From: Chloroflexota bacterium | Lineage (GTDB): Bacteria > Chloroflexota > UBA11872 | Reading direction: 5' to 3' | Length of the DNA: 64,000 bases | Assembly: GCA_028873795.1 (NCBI GenBank) | Contig: JAPPNP010000031.1 | Location: forward strand, 1 to 64,000 | Part shown: positions 8,883 to 18,914 of the stretch, piece after piece | Layout of the letters: each line of letters starts with the position of its first letter | How positions within the stretch are numbered: the first letter of the stretch is position 1 | Notes under the pieces: generated by a model | What the model was told of the DNA's origin: nothing | Databases searched by the model: none | What the model saw: the letters and a program-made list of their open reading frames with translations, nothing else | Position numbers and translations under genes: made by a program

Positions 8883-9533
8883 ATGTTGCTGAGGTACGCC
8901 TCCGACCCGGAGTTCCTCATCATGGTGATCGTCGCGTTCGTCGTGGCGATCACCATTCACGAGGCCGCGCACGCGCTGGCCGCCACGTGGCTGGGCGACG
9001 ACATTCCGCGGCTCCAAGGGCGCTTGACGCTCAACCCCATGCGTCACCTCGATCCCCTGGGCACGCTCATGATTGCCATCGCTCCTTTCGGGTGGGGGCG
9101 GCCGGTGCTGGTCAATCCCTACCGGCTCCGCTTCGGCCTCAACCGCGGGATGGCGCTGGTGGCGCTCGCCGGCCCGGCATCCAACGTTGCGCTCGCATTG
9201 GCGCTGACACCAGTCACGCGCCAGCTTCTAGGCTCGTTGACGGACCTGATTGGATCAACGCCCGATGTCCTGGCGGCGAGGGCGTTGCTAGTGGCGATAG
9301 AACTCAACATCGTGCTTGCAGTGTTCAACCTGCTGCCGATCCCGCCGTTGGATGGATTCAGCGTGCTCGTCGGAGTCGTTCCGCAGCCGCTCGCCGACCG
9401 GCTGAACGAGATGCGACGGTACGGCCCCTACCTTCTCATCGGGATCTTTCTGCTCATTTGGCTGATTCCGCAGGGAACGATCATCATCAGCGGCCCGGCA
9501 CAATGGGTCTTCGAGCTGCTCCTTGGCGCTTAA
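8883..9533 (+). CDS. Site-2 protease-like M50 membrane metalloprotease
   Basis: HEAAH motif in a hydrophobic segment and NLLPIPPLDGF. Confidence 0.88.
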   Translation: MLLRYASDPEFLIMVIVAFVVAITIHEAAHALAATWLGDDIPRLQGRLTLNPMRHLDPLGTLMIAIAPFGWGRPVLVNPYRLRFGLNRGMALVALAGPASNVALALALTPVTRQLLGSLTDLIGSTPDVLAARALLVAIELNIVLAVFNLLPIPPLDGFSVLVGVVPQPLADRLNEMRRYGPYLLIGIFLLIWLIPQGTIIISGPAQWVFELLLGA

Positions 9534-10011
9534 GTACCGCGTGCGCCAGTTCGCGCGGACCTTCATTCGCACGGTGCCGCACGAGCAACTGGCCGAGGCC
9601 CTGGAGCATCTGACCGCCAACGAGCGCCGGCTGTTCGCGCGGCTGCAACCAGTCGATCAGCGACACTCGTTGGCGGTGTACGCGGCCGCCCGCGAAGCCA
9701 CACCCGACGACCGCGTGCTCTGGGTGGCGGCGCTGCTGCATGATGTGGGCAAGGGCCGCCCGGGACGCATCGATCGCGTGCTGTTGACATTGCTGGAAAC
9801 CTCCGCGCCGTGGCTTCTCATCCTCTGGCGACGGCATGCGGCGAGCAGCCGTCGCGGCCGGGTGGCGCGCCTGGTGGAACATACCGAGGCCAGCGCGCAA
9901 CTGGCGGAGCTGGCCGGATCGGCGCCGGACGTCGTGGCGACCATTCGCGCCTACGGCCACCGCGATCACGCCCGCGGCTGGCTGCTGGCGGAGTTGGACG
10001 CGGCACGATGA
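9523..10011 (+). CDS. HD-domain phosphohydrolase-like protein
   Basis: RHSLAVY...LLHDVGKGRPGR; stop overlaps the scpA start (ATGA). Confidence 0.7.
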   Translation: MALKYRVRQFARTFIRTVPHEQLAEALEHLTANERRLFARLQPVDQRHSLAVYAAAREATPDDRVLWVAALLHDVGKGRPGRIDRVLLTLLETSAPWLLILWRRHAASSRRGRVARLVEHTEASAQLAELAGSAPDVVATIRAYGHRDHARGWLLAELDAAR

Positions 10012-10781
10012 GAGTCCCGTGGCGCGCGGTCGGCCAGCACTCGGCGCTCACCGGTTTCGAGGTCAGGGTCGAGGGTTTCGACGGGCCGCTCGATCTGCTG
10101 CTGGAACTCATCGAGCGCCAGGGGTTGGACATCACCGGCCTCTCGGTGCTGGCGGTCACAGACCAGTTTCTCGCCTACGCGCAGGACATCGAGGCCCAAT
10201 ACGCCGACGCCGCCTCGGAGTTCCTGCTCGTCGGCTCCCAGCTGCTGCTGCTCAAGTCACGCGCGCTCTTGCCAGCCCATCCCGACGACCCGGAGGAAGA
10301 AACGGCCGAGGATCTGGCCGCCCGGTTGCGGGTGTACGCGGCGTTCAAGGCCGTCGCCGCCGAGCTTGGCGATCGTTGGGAGTCGGGCGCGTCGTCGTTC
10401 ATTCGCGTCGCCACCCCACTGGTCGCCCAGCCGCCGCTGGAGTCCGGGGGCGGCGATCTGGACGTGCTCATGGCCGCCATGCACTCGCTCACGGCCCGCG
10501 CCCAGGAGGTAGACGCGGGTCCGCCGGTGCCGCACCGGCGCGTCACCGTGGATGAGCGCGTGCGCGTCGTTCGCGAGCGAATGGCTCGCGGCGGTGAGCT
10601 GACGTTCTCGGCGCTTGCCGCGGAGTGCAGCGGGCGCGACGAGCTTGTTGCGACATTCATGGCATTGCTGCACCTGGTGATCGAGCGCAGCGTGCAGGTT
10701 GTGCAGGCGCGGCCGTTTGGCGAGATGACATTGCGGTGGACGCCCCCAACCCCGGCTGGCGGCGATGGGGAGGCGGCGTGA
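10008..10781 (+). CDS. scpA: Segregation and condensation protein A
   Basis: FEGFDGPLDLLLELIERQGLDI-like N-term; start taken at 10008. Confidence 0.9.
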   Translation: MRVPWRAVGQHSALTGFEVRVEGFDGPLDLLLELIERQGLDITGLSVLAVTDQFLAYAQDIEAQYADAASEFLLVGSQLLLLKSRALLPAHPDDPEEETAEDLAARLRVYAAFKAVAAELGDRWESGASSFIRVATPLVAQPPLESGGGDLDVLMAAMHSLTARAQEVDAGPPVPHRRVTVDERVRVVRERMARGGELTFSALAAECSGRDELVATFMALLHLVIERSVQVVQARPFGEMTLRWTPPTPAGGDGEAA

Positions 10782-11392
10782 CCGAAACACCCAACGACGA
10801 CCCGTTGGCCGCCGAGGACCGGGCACTCGCCGACGGGTTGGTCGACGACCTCGGCCTGAGCGTCGTCATCGAGGCTCTGCTGTTTGTCGCCGATCGTCCG
10901 CTGACCGTTGACGAGATTGCCGAAATCACCGGCGCACCGGCGGCGGACGTTTCCGACTCGATGTCACGGCTCGAGGGCGCCTACACCGACCGCGGCATCG
11001 TGCTGCTGCAGCATGCCGACGGCTATCGGATGGTCTCGTCGCCGCGGGCGGCGACGTTTTGCCGCCGGTTGCTTGGCCTCGAGACGCGCGCCCGCCTATC
11101 ACGCGCCGCGCTCGAGACCCTGGGGATCATCGCCTATCGCCAGCCGGTCACACGCTCGGAGATCGAGAACATCAGGGGCGTGGACGCCGACAGCGCCTTG
11201 GCCACCTTGCTCGCCCGCGGGTTGGTGGAAGAAGTCGGCCGGCTCGATACGCCCGGCCGCCCGGTGCAATTCGGCACGTCGGACCTGTTTCTCGCGTACT
11301 TTGGCATTGCGTCGCTGCGGGCGCTGCCGGAACTCGATCTGCCGGACCCGCGGCACGGCGAAACTACGTCAAGCGCAACGAACGACGAGTGA
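10778..11392 (+). CDS. scpB: Segregation and condensation protein B
   Basis: IEALLFVADRPLTVDEIAEITG...ETLGIIAYRQPVTRSEIENIRGVDADS; GTGA overlap with scpA. Confidence 0.92.
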   Translation: MTETPNDDPLAAEDRALADGLVDDLGLSVVIEALLFVADRPLTVDEIAEITGAPAADVSDSMSRLEGAYTDRGIVLLQHADGYRMVSSPRAATFCRRLLGLETRARLSRAALETLGIIAYRQPVTRSEIENIRGVDADSALATLLARGLVEEVGRLDTPGRPVQFGTSDLFLAYFGIASLRALPELDLPDPRHGETTSSATNDE

Positions 11393-11398
11393 GCGGAG

Positions 11399-11791
11399 CT
11401 AGCGCTTCGTAAACTGCTTGGCCTTGCGCGCGCCGACCAGGCCGGGCTTCTTGCGCTCCTTCACGCGCGCGTCGCGCGTCAGCATGCCGGCGCGCTTGAG
11501 CGGCGGTCGAAACTCGCGGTCCATCTCGCAGAGCGCCCGCGCCAACCCCAGACGGATCGCGCCGGCTTGACCGCGCTGCCCGCCGCCCTTCACCAGAACC
11601 GAGATTCCCACGTTGGCCTCTTCGAGCACGCGCAGCGGCTCCAGCGCGTGATATCGGTCAAAGGCCAGGGGCAAGAACTGCTCGATGGGCTTGCCGTTCA
11701 CGATGAACGGTCCGCCGCCCGGAAAGACCCGCACTTGGGCAATGGCAGATTTTCGCCGGCCCAGGCCGTAGTAGTAGTTGCCTTCGAGCAT
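11399..11791 (-). CDS. rpsI: 30S ribosomal protein S9
   Basis: GLGRRKSAIAQVRVFPG...KERKKPGLVGARKAKQFTKR. Confidence 0.97.
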   Translation of the reverse strand: MLEGNYYYGLGRRKSAIAQVRVFPGGGPFIVNGKPIEQFLPLAFDRYHALEPLRVLEEANVGISVLVKGGGQRGQAGAIRLGLARALCEMDREFRPPLKRAGMLTRDARVKERKKPGLVGARKAKQFTKR

Positions 11792-11795
11792 GGTG

Positions 11796-12209
11796 CTAGG
11801 TTACCGCCTTCGGCTGTTGGCCGGCGTGGGGATGCTCCGCGCCCGCATAGACCCGCAGGCGGCGAAAGCAGGCCCGTCCCAGCGAGTTCTTGGGCAGCAT
11901 GCCGCGGACCGCAAGCTCGATCACGCGCTCCGGGCGCTGCTCGAGCATTCGGTCGAGCCGCGTCTGCCGCAGTCCCCCCGGATATCCCGAGTGGCGGTAG
12001 TAGTACTTCTGGGTCGGCTTGTTTCCCGTCACCCGCACCTCCGAGGCGTTGATGACGATCACGCCATCGCCGCAATCGAGATTGGGCGCGAACTCGGGCT
12101 TGTGCTTGCCCCGCAGCAGCTGCGCAACCTCGGTTGCCAGGCGGCCGAGCACACGTTCGCGTGCGTCGACCACCCGCCAGTCGCGGACGCCGGGCGATTG
12201 GGCGCTCAT
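11796..12209 (-). CDS. rplM: 50S ribosomal protein L13
   Basis: [39 protein letters not shown]; start at internal Met. Confidence 0.95.
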   Translation of the reverse strand: MSAQSPGVRDWRVVDARERVLGRLATEVAQLLRGKHKPEFAPNLDCGDGVIVINASEVRVTGNKPTQKYYYRHSGYPGGLRQTRLDRMLEQRPERVIELAVRGMLPKNSLGRACFRRLRVYAGAEHPHAGQQPKAVT

Positions 12210-12997
12210 GCCATCACCTCCAGAGCTGGAGCCGATTGGTCGGATGGGTGCCCGACGCCGCGGTATTGCACGCCGATGAGCGTCAAGCCCTGCGCGGGCG
12301 CCGTGGCGCCCACGGAGGCGCGATCGCCTGACTGCAGCAATCGCCGCACGTCCCCGGCCGTCAGCTCGCCGCGTCCGACCCGCGCCAGCGCAGCCACCAT
12401 TCGCCGCACCATCCGGTGCAGAAAGGCGTTGCCGGACACGCGGACGGTGACCGCGGTCCCCTCGCGCCACACGGCGATATTCGTGATGTCACGGCGGGTG
12501 CGCGTCTCGGGTCCGATCGTAAACGCCCGAAAGTCATGCGTGCCGACGAACTCGCTGGCGGCCGCTTGCATGCGGGCAATGTCGAGGGGCTCTCGGACGT
12601 GCCACGCGCGGCCGCGGTCCAAGGCCGGACGCTGGGGAGTCTGGACGATGCGGTACTCGTAGGTGCGTTCGACTGCGTCCCGTCGCGCGTGGAATCCGTC
12701 GGCAGCCGTCGTCAGGCTGTGGGTAACGAGATCCTCGGGCAATCGAGCGTTCCAAGCGCGCCAAAGGGTGGCGTCATCGAGTCGCGTCTCCACGCGCGCG
12801 CTGACGACCTGACCGGTTGCATGCGTGCCTGCGTCCGTGCGACCGGCGCCGATGACGTGCACCGGGTGGCCGATGACGGATGCCAGCGCGACTTCCAACT
12901 CTTGCTGCACCGCGCGTGCGGCGGCCTGGCGCTGGAATCCGGCAAAACCGGCGCCGTCGTACTCGACCGTGGCGCGGATGGTGCGGGATTGAGTCAC
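12206..12997 (-). CDS. truA: tRNA pseudouridine(38-40) synthase
   Basis: [13 protein letters not shown]...[16 protein letters not shown]. Confidence 0.95.
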   Translation of the reverse strand: MTQSRTIRATVEYDGAGFAGFQRQAAARAVQQELEVALASVIGHPVHVIGAGRTDAGTHATGQVVSARVETRLDDATLWRAWNARLPEDLVTHSLTTAADGFHARRDAVERTYEYRIVQTPQRPALDRGRAWHVREPLDIARMQAAASEFVGTHDFRAFTIGPETRTRRDITNIAVWREGTAVTVRVSGNAFLHRMVRRMVAALARVGRGELTAGDVRRLLQSGDRASVGATAPAQGLTLIGVQYRGVGHPSDQSAPALEVMA

Positions 12998-13344
12998 AGG
13001 AGCTCCACGCGCGCCATGGGCGCGCCGTCGCCCAGGCGTCGGCCGAGGCGATAGATCGTGGTGAAGCCGCTCGTGCGATCGACAAACCGCTCGGGCACGG
13101 TGTCGAAGAGATCTCTTACGACCTCGCGGTCGGGCAGCCGCGCCAACGCCTGGCGCCGGGCGTGAAGGTCGCCGCGCTTGGCCAGCGTCACCAGGCGGTC
13201 CACCTCAGGTCGGATGGCCTTGGCCCGCGCCTCGGTCGTCTGGACGTGGCCGTGCATGAGCAGCGACCGCACCAGGCCCCGCACCAGAGACTTGCGGCGG
13301 GCCGGGTCACATCCAAGGTGTCGACCCTTGCGGCGGTGGCGCAT
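12994..13344 (-). CDS. rplQ: 50S ribosomal protein L17
   Basis: MRHRRKGRHLGCDPARRKSLVRGLVRSLLMHG. Confidence 0.95.
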   Translation of the reverse strand: MRHRRKGRHLGCDPARRKSLVRGLVRSLLMHGHVQTTEARAKAIRPEVDRLVTLAKRGDLHARRQALARLPDREVVRDLFDTVPERFVDRTSGFTTIYRLGRRLGDGAPMARVELL

Positions 13345-13346
13345 GG

Positions 13347-14315
13347 CTAGCTCGATTCCTCCGGAGCATCGCCGTCGGCCAGCGCGAGACCGCGTTGGGC
13401 CAGCCCGGCGCGAATCTCGTCGACGAGACGCACACCCATCCCACGGAGAGCAAAGAGGTCGTCTTCGGTCATTGCCGCGACTTCCTCGATGGTCTCGACC
13501 CCATGTCGCTTCAGGCAGTTCACCGCTCGATTCGAGAGCTTGAGGTCCTCGAGCGGCTCGCCCGGCGCCACGCCCTGGTCGGTCAGCAAGTCGACCGGCG
13601 GTCCGGCCGCGACTTCGTCGCCGCCGATCATGCCGAAAGATTTCACCAGTTGCTGCGCCGCGGCGCGCAGGGCGTCGTGCGGCCCGGTGGTGCCGTCGGT
13701 CCACACCTGCAGCACGAGCCGGTCATGCTCGGTGTCCTGCCCGACCTGGGCGTGCTCAACGTGGTATTCAACCTTGGTCACCGGCGTGAACACGCGATCA
13801 AGTGGGATGACACCGATGGGCAACGACTTGGTGCCCTCGGATGGGACATATCCCACGCCCTGCTCCACCGTGAATTCGCAGCGCAGCAGGCCCTCGCCGG
13901 GCAATTCGCACAGGTAGTGGTCGGGATTGACGATCTCGACCCCGCTCGGCAGCTCGATGTGGCTCGCGGTGATGATTCCGGGCCCGGTCTGCTCGAGCAT
14001 GCACAGCGAGGGCTCCCGATTGAATGACCGCAGCCGCACGCGCTTGACGTTGAGCAGAAACTCGACAACGTCCTCCCGCATGAATTCAAGGGTGCTGAAC
14101 TCATGCAAGGCGCCGTCGATTCGGGCCGTGGCGATGGCGGCGCCAGGCAGCGACGACAGCAAGGCCCGGCGAAGCGGCGTGCCAAGGGTGTGCGCGAATC
14201 CGGGCCGCAGCGGCTCTATGTGAAACACGCCGTAGTCGTCGCCAAGCTCCTTGGGCTCGACGGCGATTGGCGCGGGCTCAACCGGACTGGCGGCTTCCAA
14301 CGATTCTAGTAACAC
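13347..14315 (-). CDS. rpoA: DNA-directed RNA polymerase subunit alpha
   Basis: FHIEPLRPGFAHTLGTPLRRALLSSLPGAAI...DLKLSNRAVNCLKRHGVETIEE; GTG start with SD-like AGAGGA. Confidence 0.97.
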   Translation of the reverse strand: MLLESLEAASPVEPAPIAVEPKELGDDYGVFHIEPLRPGFAHTLGTPLRRALLSSLPGAAIATARIDGALHEFSTLEFMREDVVEFLLNVKRVRLRSFNREPSLCMLEQTGPGIITASHIELPSGVEIVNPDHYLCELPGEGLLRCEFTVEQGVGYVPSEGTKSLPIGVIPLDRVFTPVTKVEYHVEHAQVGQDTEHDRLVLQVWTDGTTGPHDALRAAAQQLVKSFGMIGGDEVAAGPPVDLLTDQGVAPGEPLEDLKLSNRAVNCLKRHGVETIEEVAAMTEDDLFALRGMGVRLVDEIRAGLAQRGLALADGDAPEESS

Positions 14316-14329
14316 AGGCGTCCTCTCGT

Positions 14330-14365
14330 GTGCGGCCGGCGCATATCGCGCATGCGCCGCCGCAC
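14330..14365 (-). promoter_or_regulatory. Strong hairpin in the rpsD-rpoA spacer
   Basis: GTGCGGCGGCGCAT-GCGCGAT-ATGCGCCGGCCGCAC on the minus strand; 14 bp with one bulged nucleotide. Confidence 0.6.
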
Positions 14366-14372
14366 GAATCCC

Positions 14373-15005
14373 CTACCGGGAATAGAACTCAACGATGAGT
14401 TGCTCGTTCACAGTGGCGTCAATGTGGTCGCGTTCAGGCAGCGACGTCACCACGCCGCTGAACTCATCGGGGGTCACGCGCAGCCATTCCGGACGCCCCA
14501 TGGCGTCGGCCCGGCTCAGCGCGCTTGCAATCGCCTCGATCCGGCGGCTCTTTTCGCGCACTTGCACCTGGTCGCCGACCTTCAGCGTGGCTGAAGGAAT
14601 GGTGTGCTTGCGACCGTTCAGCACCATGTGGCCGTGGGAGATGAGCTGGCGGGCCTGCGCCCGGCTGAGCGCGAAGCCCATCCGATACACGACGTTGTCG
14701 GCGCGCAATTCCAACTCCTGCAGCAGGCGCTCGCCACGCGACCCGGCGCCCCGGCCGGCGCGCTTGAAATAGCGGCGGAACTGTCGCTCGAGCACCCCAT
14801 AGAGCCGCCGGGCCTTTTGCTTCTCCCGCAGCTGCACCGCGAACTCGGTTGCCCGACGGCGAGAAAGCCCGCGTGCCCCAGGTCCGCCGCGATCGCCGCG
14901 CCGCTCGATCGCGCACTTCGGCGTATGACAGCGGTCGCCCTTCAGGAAGAGCTTTTCGCCTTCGCGGCGGCAGAGCCGACAGACTGGACCGGTGTAACGT
15001 GCCAT
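14373..15005 (-). CDS. rpsD: 30S ribosomal protein S4
   Basis: MARYTGPVCRLCRREGEKLFLKGDRC...RLDNVVYRMGFA-like region (LRADNVVYRMGFALSRAQARQLISHGH). Confidence 0.96.
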   Translation of the reverse strand: MARYTGPVCRLCRREGEKLFLKGDRCHTPKCAIERRGDRGGPGARGLSRRRATEFAVQLREKQKARRLYGVLERQFRRYFKRAGRGAGSRGERLLQELELRADNVVYRMGFALSRAQARQLISHGHMVLNGRKHTIPSATLKVGDQVQVREKSRRIEAIASALSRADAMGRPEWLRVTPDEFSGVVTSLPERDHIDATVNEQLIVEFYSR

Positions 15006-15030
15006 TGGCGCTTGGTTCCTCGAATTCGGC

Positions 15031-15420
15031 CTAGACGCGCCGGCGCTTCGGTGGCCGCGGTCCATTGTGGGGAATCGGCGTCACGTCGGAAATGCTCGTG
15101 ATGTTGAGGCCGGATCCTTGCAACGCGCGAATGGCCGCGTCGCGCCCGGACCCCGGACCGCGAACGTACACGTCCAGGTCGCGCATGCCCATATCCATGG
15201 CCTGACGCGCTGCCTGATCGGCGGCCTGCTGGGCCGCAAACGGCGTGCTCTTGCGGGATCCGCGGATGCCAACCGTGCCGCCGCTCACGCTGGTCAGAGT
15301 CTCGCCTTGGAGGTCCGTGATCGTGATGATCGTGTTGTTGAAGGTCGCGTGCACGTGCGCGGCGCCCTTGGGTACCGGGGTGCGATCTCGACGTCGGGTG
15401 CGACTGGAGCGTTCGGCCAT
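15031..15420 (-). CDS. rpsK: 30S ribosomal protein S11
   Basis: [46 protein letters not shown]. Confidence 0.97.
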   Translation of the reverse strand: MAERSSRTRRRDRTPVPKGAAHVHATFNNTIITITDLQGETLTSVSGGTVGIRGSRKSTPFAAQQAADQAARQAMDMGMRDLDVYVRGPGSGRDAAIRALQGSGLNITSISDVTPIPHNGPRPPKRRRV

Positions 15421-15421
15421 G

Positions 15422-15805
15422 CTAGCCCCTCTTAATCACGCGCTTGCGGATTCCGACCGAACGGCGTGGTCCCTTGCGTGACCTGGCATTGGTCCGCGTG
15501 CGCTGACCGCGCGCCGGCAGACCAAGGCGATGCCGCAGGCCGCGATAGCACCCAATCTCACGCAGGCGCGCGAGATTGGTCTGCACCTCGCGCCGCTTCT
15601 CGCCCTCGACGCGCAGATGGCGGTCGATCTGGTCTCGAATGCGCCCAAGATCATCGTTCGTCAAGTCGATGACCCGCGTGGATCCGGTCACACCTGCGTC
15701 GGCCAGAATGCGCTGGCTGCTCGTGCGCCCGATCCCGTAGATATAGGTCAGGGCGATCTCGACGGGCTTTTCCCGCGGAATATCGACGCCGGCGATACGT
15801 GCCAT
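15422..15805 (-). CDS. rpsM: 30S ribosomal protein S13
   Basis: [34 protein letters not shown]. Confidence 0.97.
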   Translation of the reverse strand: MARIAGVDIPREKPVEIALTYIYGIGRTSSQRILADAGVTGSTRVIDLTNDDLGRIRDQIDRHLRVEGEKRREVQTNLARLREIGCYRGLRHRLGLPARGQRTRTNARSRKGPRRSVGIRKRVIKRG

Positions 15806-15818
15806 AACGCTTCTCCGC

Positions 15819-15932
15819 CTAGCCCTGTCGCTGCTTGTGCTTCGGGTTCTCGCAGATCACGAGGACCCGGCCGCGGCGGCGAATGATGCGGCACTTGTCG
15901 CAACGCGGCTTCACGGATGCACTGACTTTCAT
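15819..15932 (-). CDS. rpmJ: 50S ribosomal protein L36 (zinc-ligand form)
   Basis: Translated by eye: [37 protein letters not shown]; below the ORF-track length cutoff. Confidence 0.95.
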   Translation of the reverse strand: MKVSASVKPRCDKCRIIRRRGRVLVICENPKHKQRQG

Positions 15933-15941
15933 GGGGCGGCG

Positions 15942-16271
15942 CTACTCCACGCGCTCGTTGCGCAGCCGCCAAGTGATGCGTCCACGCGTGAGGTCGTAGG
16001 GTGAGAGTTCCAGCTTCACGCGGTCGCCCACGCCGACGCGAATGAACCGCAGCCGCATGCGACCGGACAAGTGGGCCAAAATCGCCGGCGGCTCGTCCTC
16101 GTCCGAACCGGTCACCAGACGCAACGGCTTGCCGTTCGGCCCGATTGGACGCACGAGGAACATGGTGTTGGGCAGGGTGTCGACGACCTCGCCTTCGACC
16201 TCGATCATCGGCGATTTGCTCTTGCCGTTGGAGTCGGCGGTCCGGGCCTCGCGTGCTGAGCGTTGAGCCAT
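15942..16271 (-). CDS. infA: Translation initiation factor IF-1 with an N-terminal extension and internal insertion
   Basis: [18 protein letters not shown]...[44 protein letters not shown] coupling to map. Confidence 0.93.
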   Translation of the reverse strand: MAQRSAREARTADSNGKSKSPMIEVEGEVVDTLPNTMFLVRPIGPNGKPLRLVTGSDEDEPPAILAHLSGRMRLRFIRVGVGDRVKLELSPYDLTRGRITWRLRNERVE

Positions 16272-17059
16272 CAGCTAGCCGCCCGATTGGTGAGCACGAT
16301 CGGACCCGATGCACCGACCACGACCGTGTGCTCGAAGTGCGCCGACAGGCTGCCGTCGGCGCTGCGGGCCGTCCAGCCGTCGGCGTCGAAGCGCACGTCG
16401 GGTCCCCCCACGTTCACCATCGGTTCAATGGCAAGCGCCGTGCCCACCGCGAGGACGGCGCCTGTTCCCACGGTGCCGAAGTTCGGCACTTGCGGCGGTT
16501 CGTGCATGGCCCTTCCGATTCCGTGTCCCACAAATCTCCTGACGACCGAGAACCCGGCGCGTTCAACGAGGCCTTGCACGGCCGCGCCAACATCACCGAG
16601 CCGATTTCCCGGTTGTGCGGCTGCGACTGCCGCGTCTAGTGCGTCGCGCGTGACGGCGACTAGACGCTCCGCCTCGTCGTCGACTTCGCCGACGGCAACG
16701 GTTACCGCCGAGTCGGAGTGCCATCCGTCAAGGATCACTCCGCAATCAACGCCAATGATATCGCCTTCCTGCAGCGCATTTCCACTGGGGATTCCATGCA
16801 CGATCACATCGTTGATGGAGGCGCAGATGCTGCCGGGAAAGGGCGCAACCCCGGGCGAGCCCGCGGGCACGCCCAGGAACGACGGCGTGCCGCCGTGATC
16901 GCGAATGAACTCGTCCGCCACCGTGTTGAGGGCGCTGGTCGTGACGCCAGGCTCTACCTCATCCATGACCAAGGCCAACGCCCGCGCGAGCAGGCGGCCC
17001 GATGCCTGCATGCCCTCGATCTGTTCGGGCGTTTTTGCGATCACGTTCCCCGCGTTCAT
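16271..17059 (-). CDS. map: Methionine aminopeptidase type I
   Basis: [33 protein letters not shown]...[18 protein letters not shown]. Confidence 0.95.
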   Translation of the reverse strand: MNAGNVIAKTPEQIEGMQASGRLLARALALVMDEVEPGVTTSALNTVADEFIRDHGGTPSFLGVPAGSPGVAPFPGSICASINDVIVHGIPSGNALQEGDIIGVDCGVILDGWHSDSAVTVAVGEVDDEAERLVAVTRDALDAAVAAAQPGNRLGDVGAAVQGLVERAGFSVVRRFVGHGIGRAMHEPPQVPNFGTVGTGAVLAVGTALAIEPMVNVGGPDVRFDADGWTARSADGSLSAHFEHTVVVGASGPIVLTNRAAS

Positions 17060-17607
17060 GCGGCCAGCGCTTTCAGAGCGTCGTCGATCCGCCGGGCCAC
17101 GGTGTTGATATCGGCGTTGCCGTCGACGCGGGCCATCAGACCTCGCTCCGTGTAATACCGAATGAGCGGCGCCGTCGTGGTTTGATAGACCTCCAGCCGA
17201 TACCGCGCCGTCGCGTAGTCGTCGTCTTCTCGGCCTCGGCTCATCAGTCGATTGAGCGCAACTTCGTCGGGCAGGTCGAGCGCGAGCACCACGTCCACGC
17301 CCGCCGAATGGCCGGTTAGCACGCAGTCCAGCGCCTCTGCCTGCGCCAGGGTGCGAGGAAATCCGTCAAAGCAAATCCCGCGGCCCTCCTGGCCGGCGAC
17401 GAGTCCCTCAACGAGTTGCATGACCAGATGGTCGGGCACGAGACGACCGGAGTCGACGTACTCCCGAACTTCGGCTCCGGCGGGCGTGCCTTCCTCGATC
17501 GCCTGGCGAAAGAGCCCGCCCGTCGATACGTGCGTGATCTTCAGGCGTTCGACCAGCATTTCCGCCTGGGTGCCCTTGCCGGCGCCCGGCGGTCCGAGAA
17601 ATACCAT
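17056..17607 (-). CDS. adk: Adenylate kinase (short-LID form)
   Basis: MVFLGPPGAGKGTQAEMLVER...CFDGFPRTLAQAEAL; short LID segment; a TTG start near 17631 is possible. Confidence 0.93.
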   Translation of the reverse strand: MVFLGPPGAGKGTQAEMLVERLKITHVSTGGLFRQAIEEGTPAGAEVREYVDSGRLVPDHLVMQLVEGLVAGQEGRGICFDGFPRTLAQAEALDCVLTGHSAGVDVVLALDLPDEVALNRLMSRGREDDDYATARYRLEVYQTTTAPLIRYYTERGLMARVDGNADINTVARRIDDALKALAA

Positions 17608-17633
17608 GATCAGCGGTGAATGACTCGTCAAAC

Positions 17634-18914
17634 CTAGCGAATGAATCCTTCGTAGTTGCGCATCAATAGCTGCGCCTCGAGCTGGCGCATGGTATCGAGC
17701 ACGACGCCGACTACGATCAGCAATCCCGTGCTGCTCAGCGCCACTGCGTTGACGTTGGTCACGAGCTGCGCCAAGAACGGAAGCACGGCGACGAATCCGA
17801 GAAACAGCGACCCCGCCACCGTCAGGCGATTCACGACGCGCATCAGGTACTCGTGCGTGGGACGGCCCGGTCGTATTCCCGGAATGAAGCCGCCGTTTTT
17901 CTGGAGGTTCTCCGCGAGGTTTTGCTGTTGAAATATGACCAGCGTGTAGAAATAGGTGAAAGCGATGACCAAGAAAAAGGTCGCCACCCAATAGATGAAA
18001 TTCCCCGGACTCATGGCGTTGGCGATACCGCTGGCCAGGCTGGCCAGCCAGGTGATGTCCGTGCCCTCGAAGTAGCTGGCGATCGTTCCCGGCAGCAGCA
18101 TGAACGAAAAGGCGAAGATCAGGGGGATCATTCCCGCCGAGTTGACCTTGAGCGGGATGTGGGTGCTCTGGCCGCCGTACATGCGGTTGCCCCGCACGCG
18201 CTTGGCGTAGTGCACGGGAATGCGTCGCTGCGCCTCCTGCACGAACACGATCGCGCTGATCATGGCCAGGCCGATCACGACCACCGCGAGAAAACCGCCG
18301 ATGTTCTCGCCGGCAAACAGGGCTTGCCCGACGGCCTGGGGGGCTCCGGCCACGATGCCCGCGAAGATGATGATGGAAACGCCGTTGCCGACGCCGTTTT
18401 CCGTGATCAGCTCCCCAAGCCACAAGAGGAACATCGAGCCGGCCGCCATGACAATCAACATGGCCACAATCTCGGGGGCCCCAAGTGACGGCGAGATCAA
18501 ATCGGCCTGCGAGCTGCGCAGCAGCGTGATCTGGCCGAATCCTTGCAGCATGGCAAACGGGACCGTGGCGATTCGCGTGTACTGCGCGATCTTCTTGCGC
18601 CCGGTATCACCCTCCTTGGAGAGCTCCTGCAACCGGGGAATCAGCGGCGTCAGGACCTGAAACGCGATCATCGCGGTGACGTAGGGATAGACGCCCAGGG
18701 CCACGATGGAGAAGTTCTCGAGCGCGCCGCCCGACAATAGGTTCAGAAACCCGAGGAGCTGATTGCCCTCAAAGAACTCCTGCAGCCGATCCGTCGCCAC
18801 CCCAGGCATTGGAATGTGCGCCACGAGGCGAAAGATCACCAAGAGGCCGATCGTGAACAGGATCTTCCGGCGCACATCCGGCAAGCGGAATGCGGTGATG
18901 GCGGTCTGGATCAC
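17634..18914 (-). CDS. secY: Preprotein translocase subunit SecY
   Basis: Polytopic; PMPGVATDRLQEFF and KVNSAGMIPLIFAFSFMLLPG. Confidence 0.97.
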   Translation of the reverse strand: MIQTAITAFRLPDVRRKILFTIGLLVIFRLVAHIPMPGVATDRLQEFFEGNQLLGFLNLLSGGALENFSIVALGVYPYVTAMIAFQVLTPLIPRLQELSKEGDTGRKKIAQYTRIATVPFAMLQGFGQITLLRSSQADLISPSLGAPEIVAMLIVMAAGSMFLLWLGELITENGVGNGVSIIIFAGIVAGAPQAVGQALFAGENIGGFLAVVVIGLAMISAIVFVQEAQRRIPVHYAKRVRGNRMYGGQSTHIPLKVNSAGMIPLIFAFSFMLLPGTIASYFEGTDITWLASLASGIANAMSPGNFIYWVATFFLVIAFTYFYTLVIFQQQNLAENLQKNGGFIPGIRPGRPTHEYLMRVVNRLTVAGSLFLGFVAVLPFLAQLVTNVNAVALSSTGLLIVVGVVLDTMRQLEAQLLMRNYEGFIR

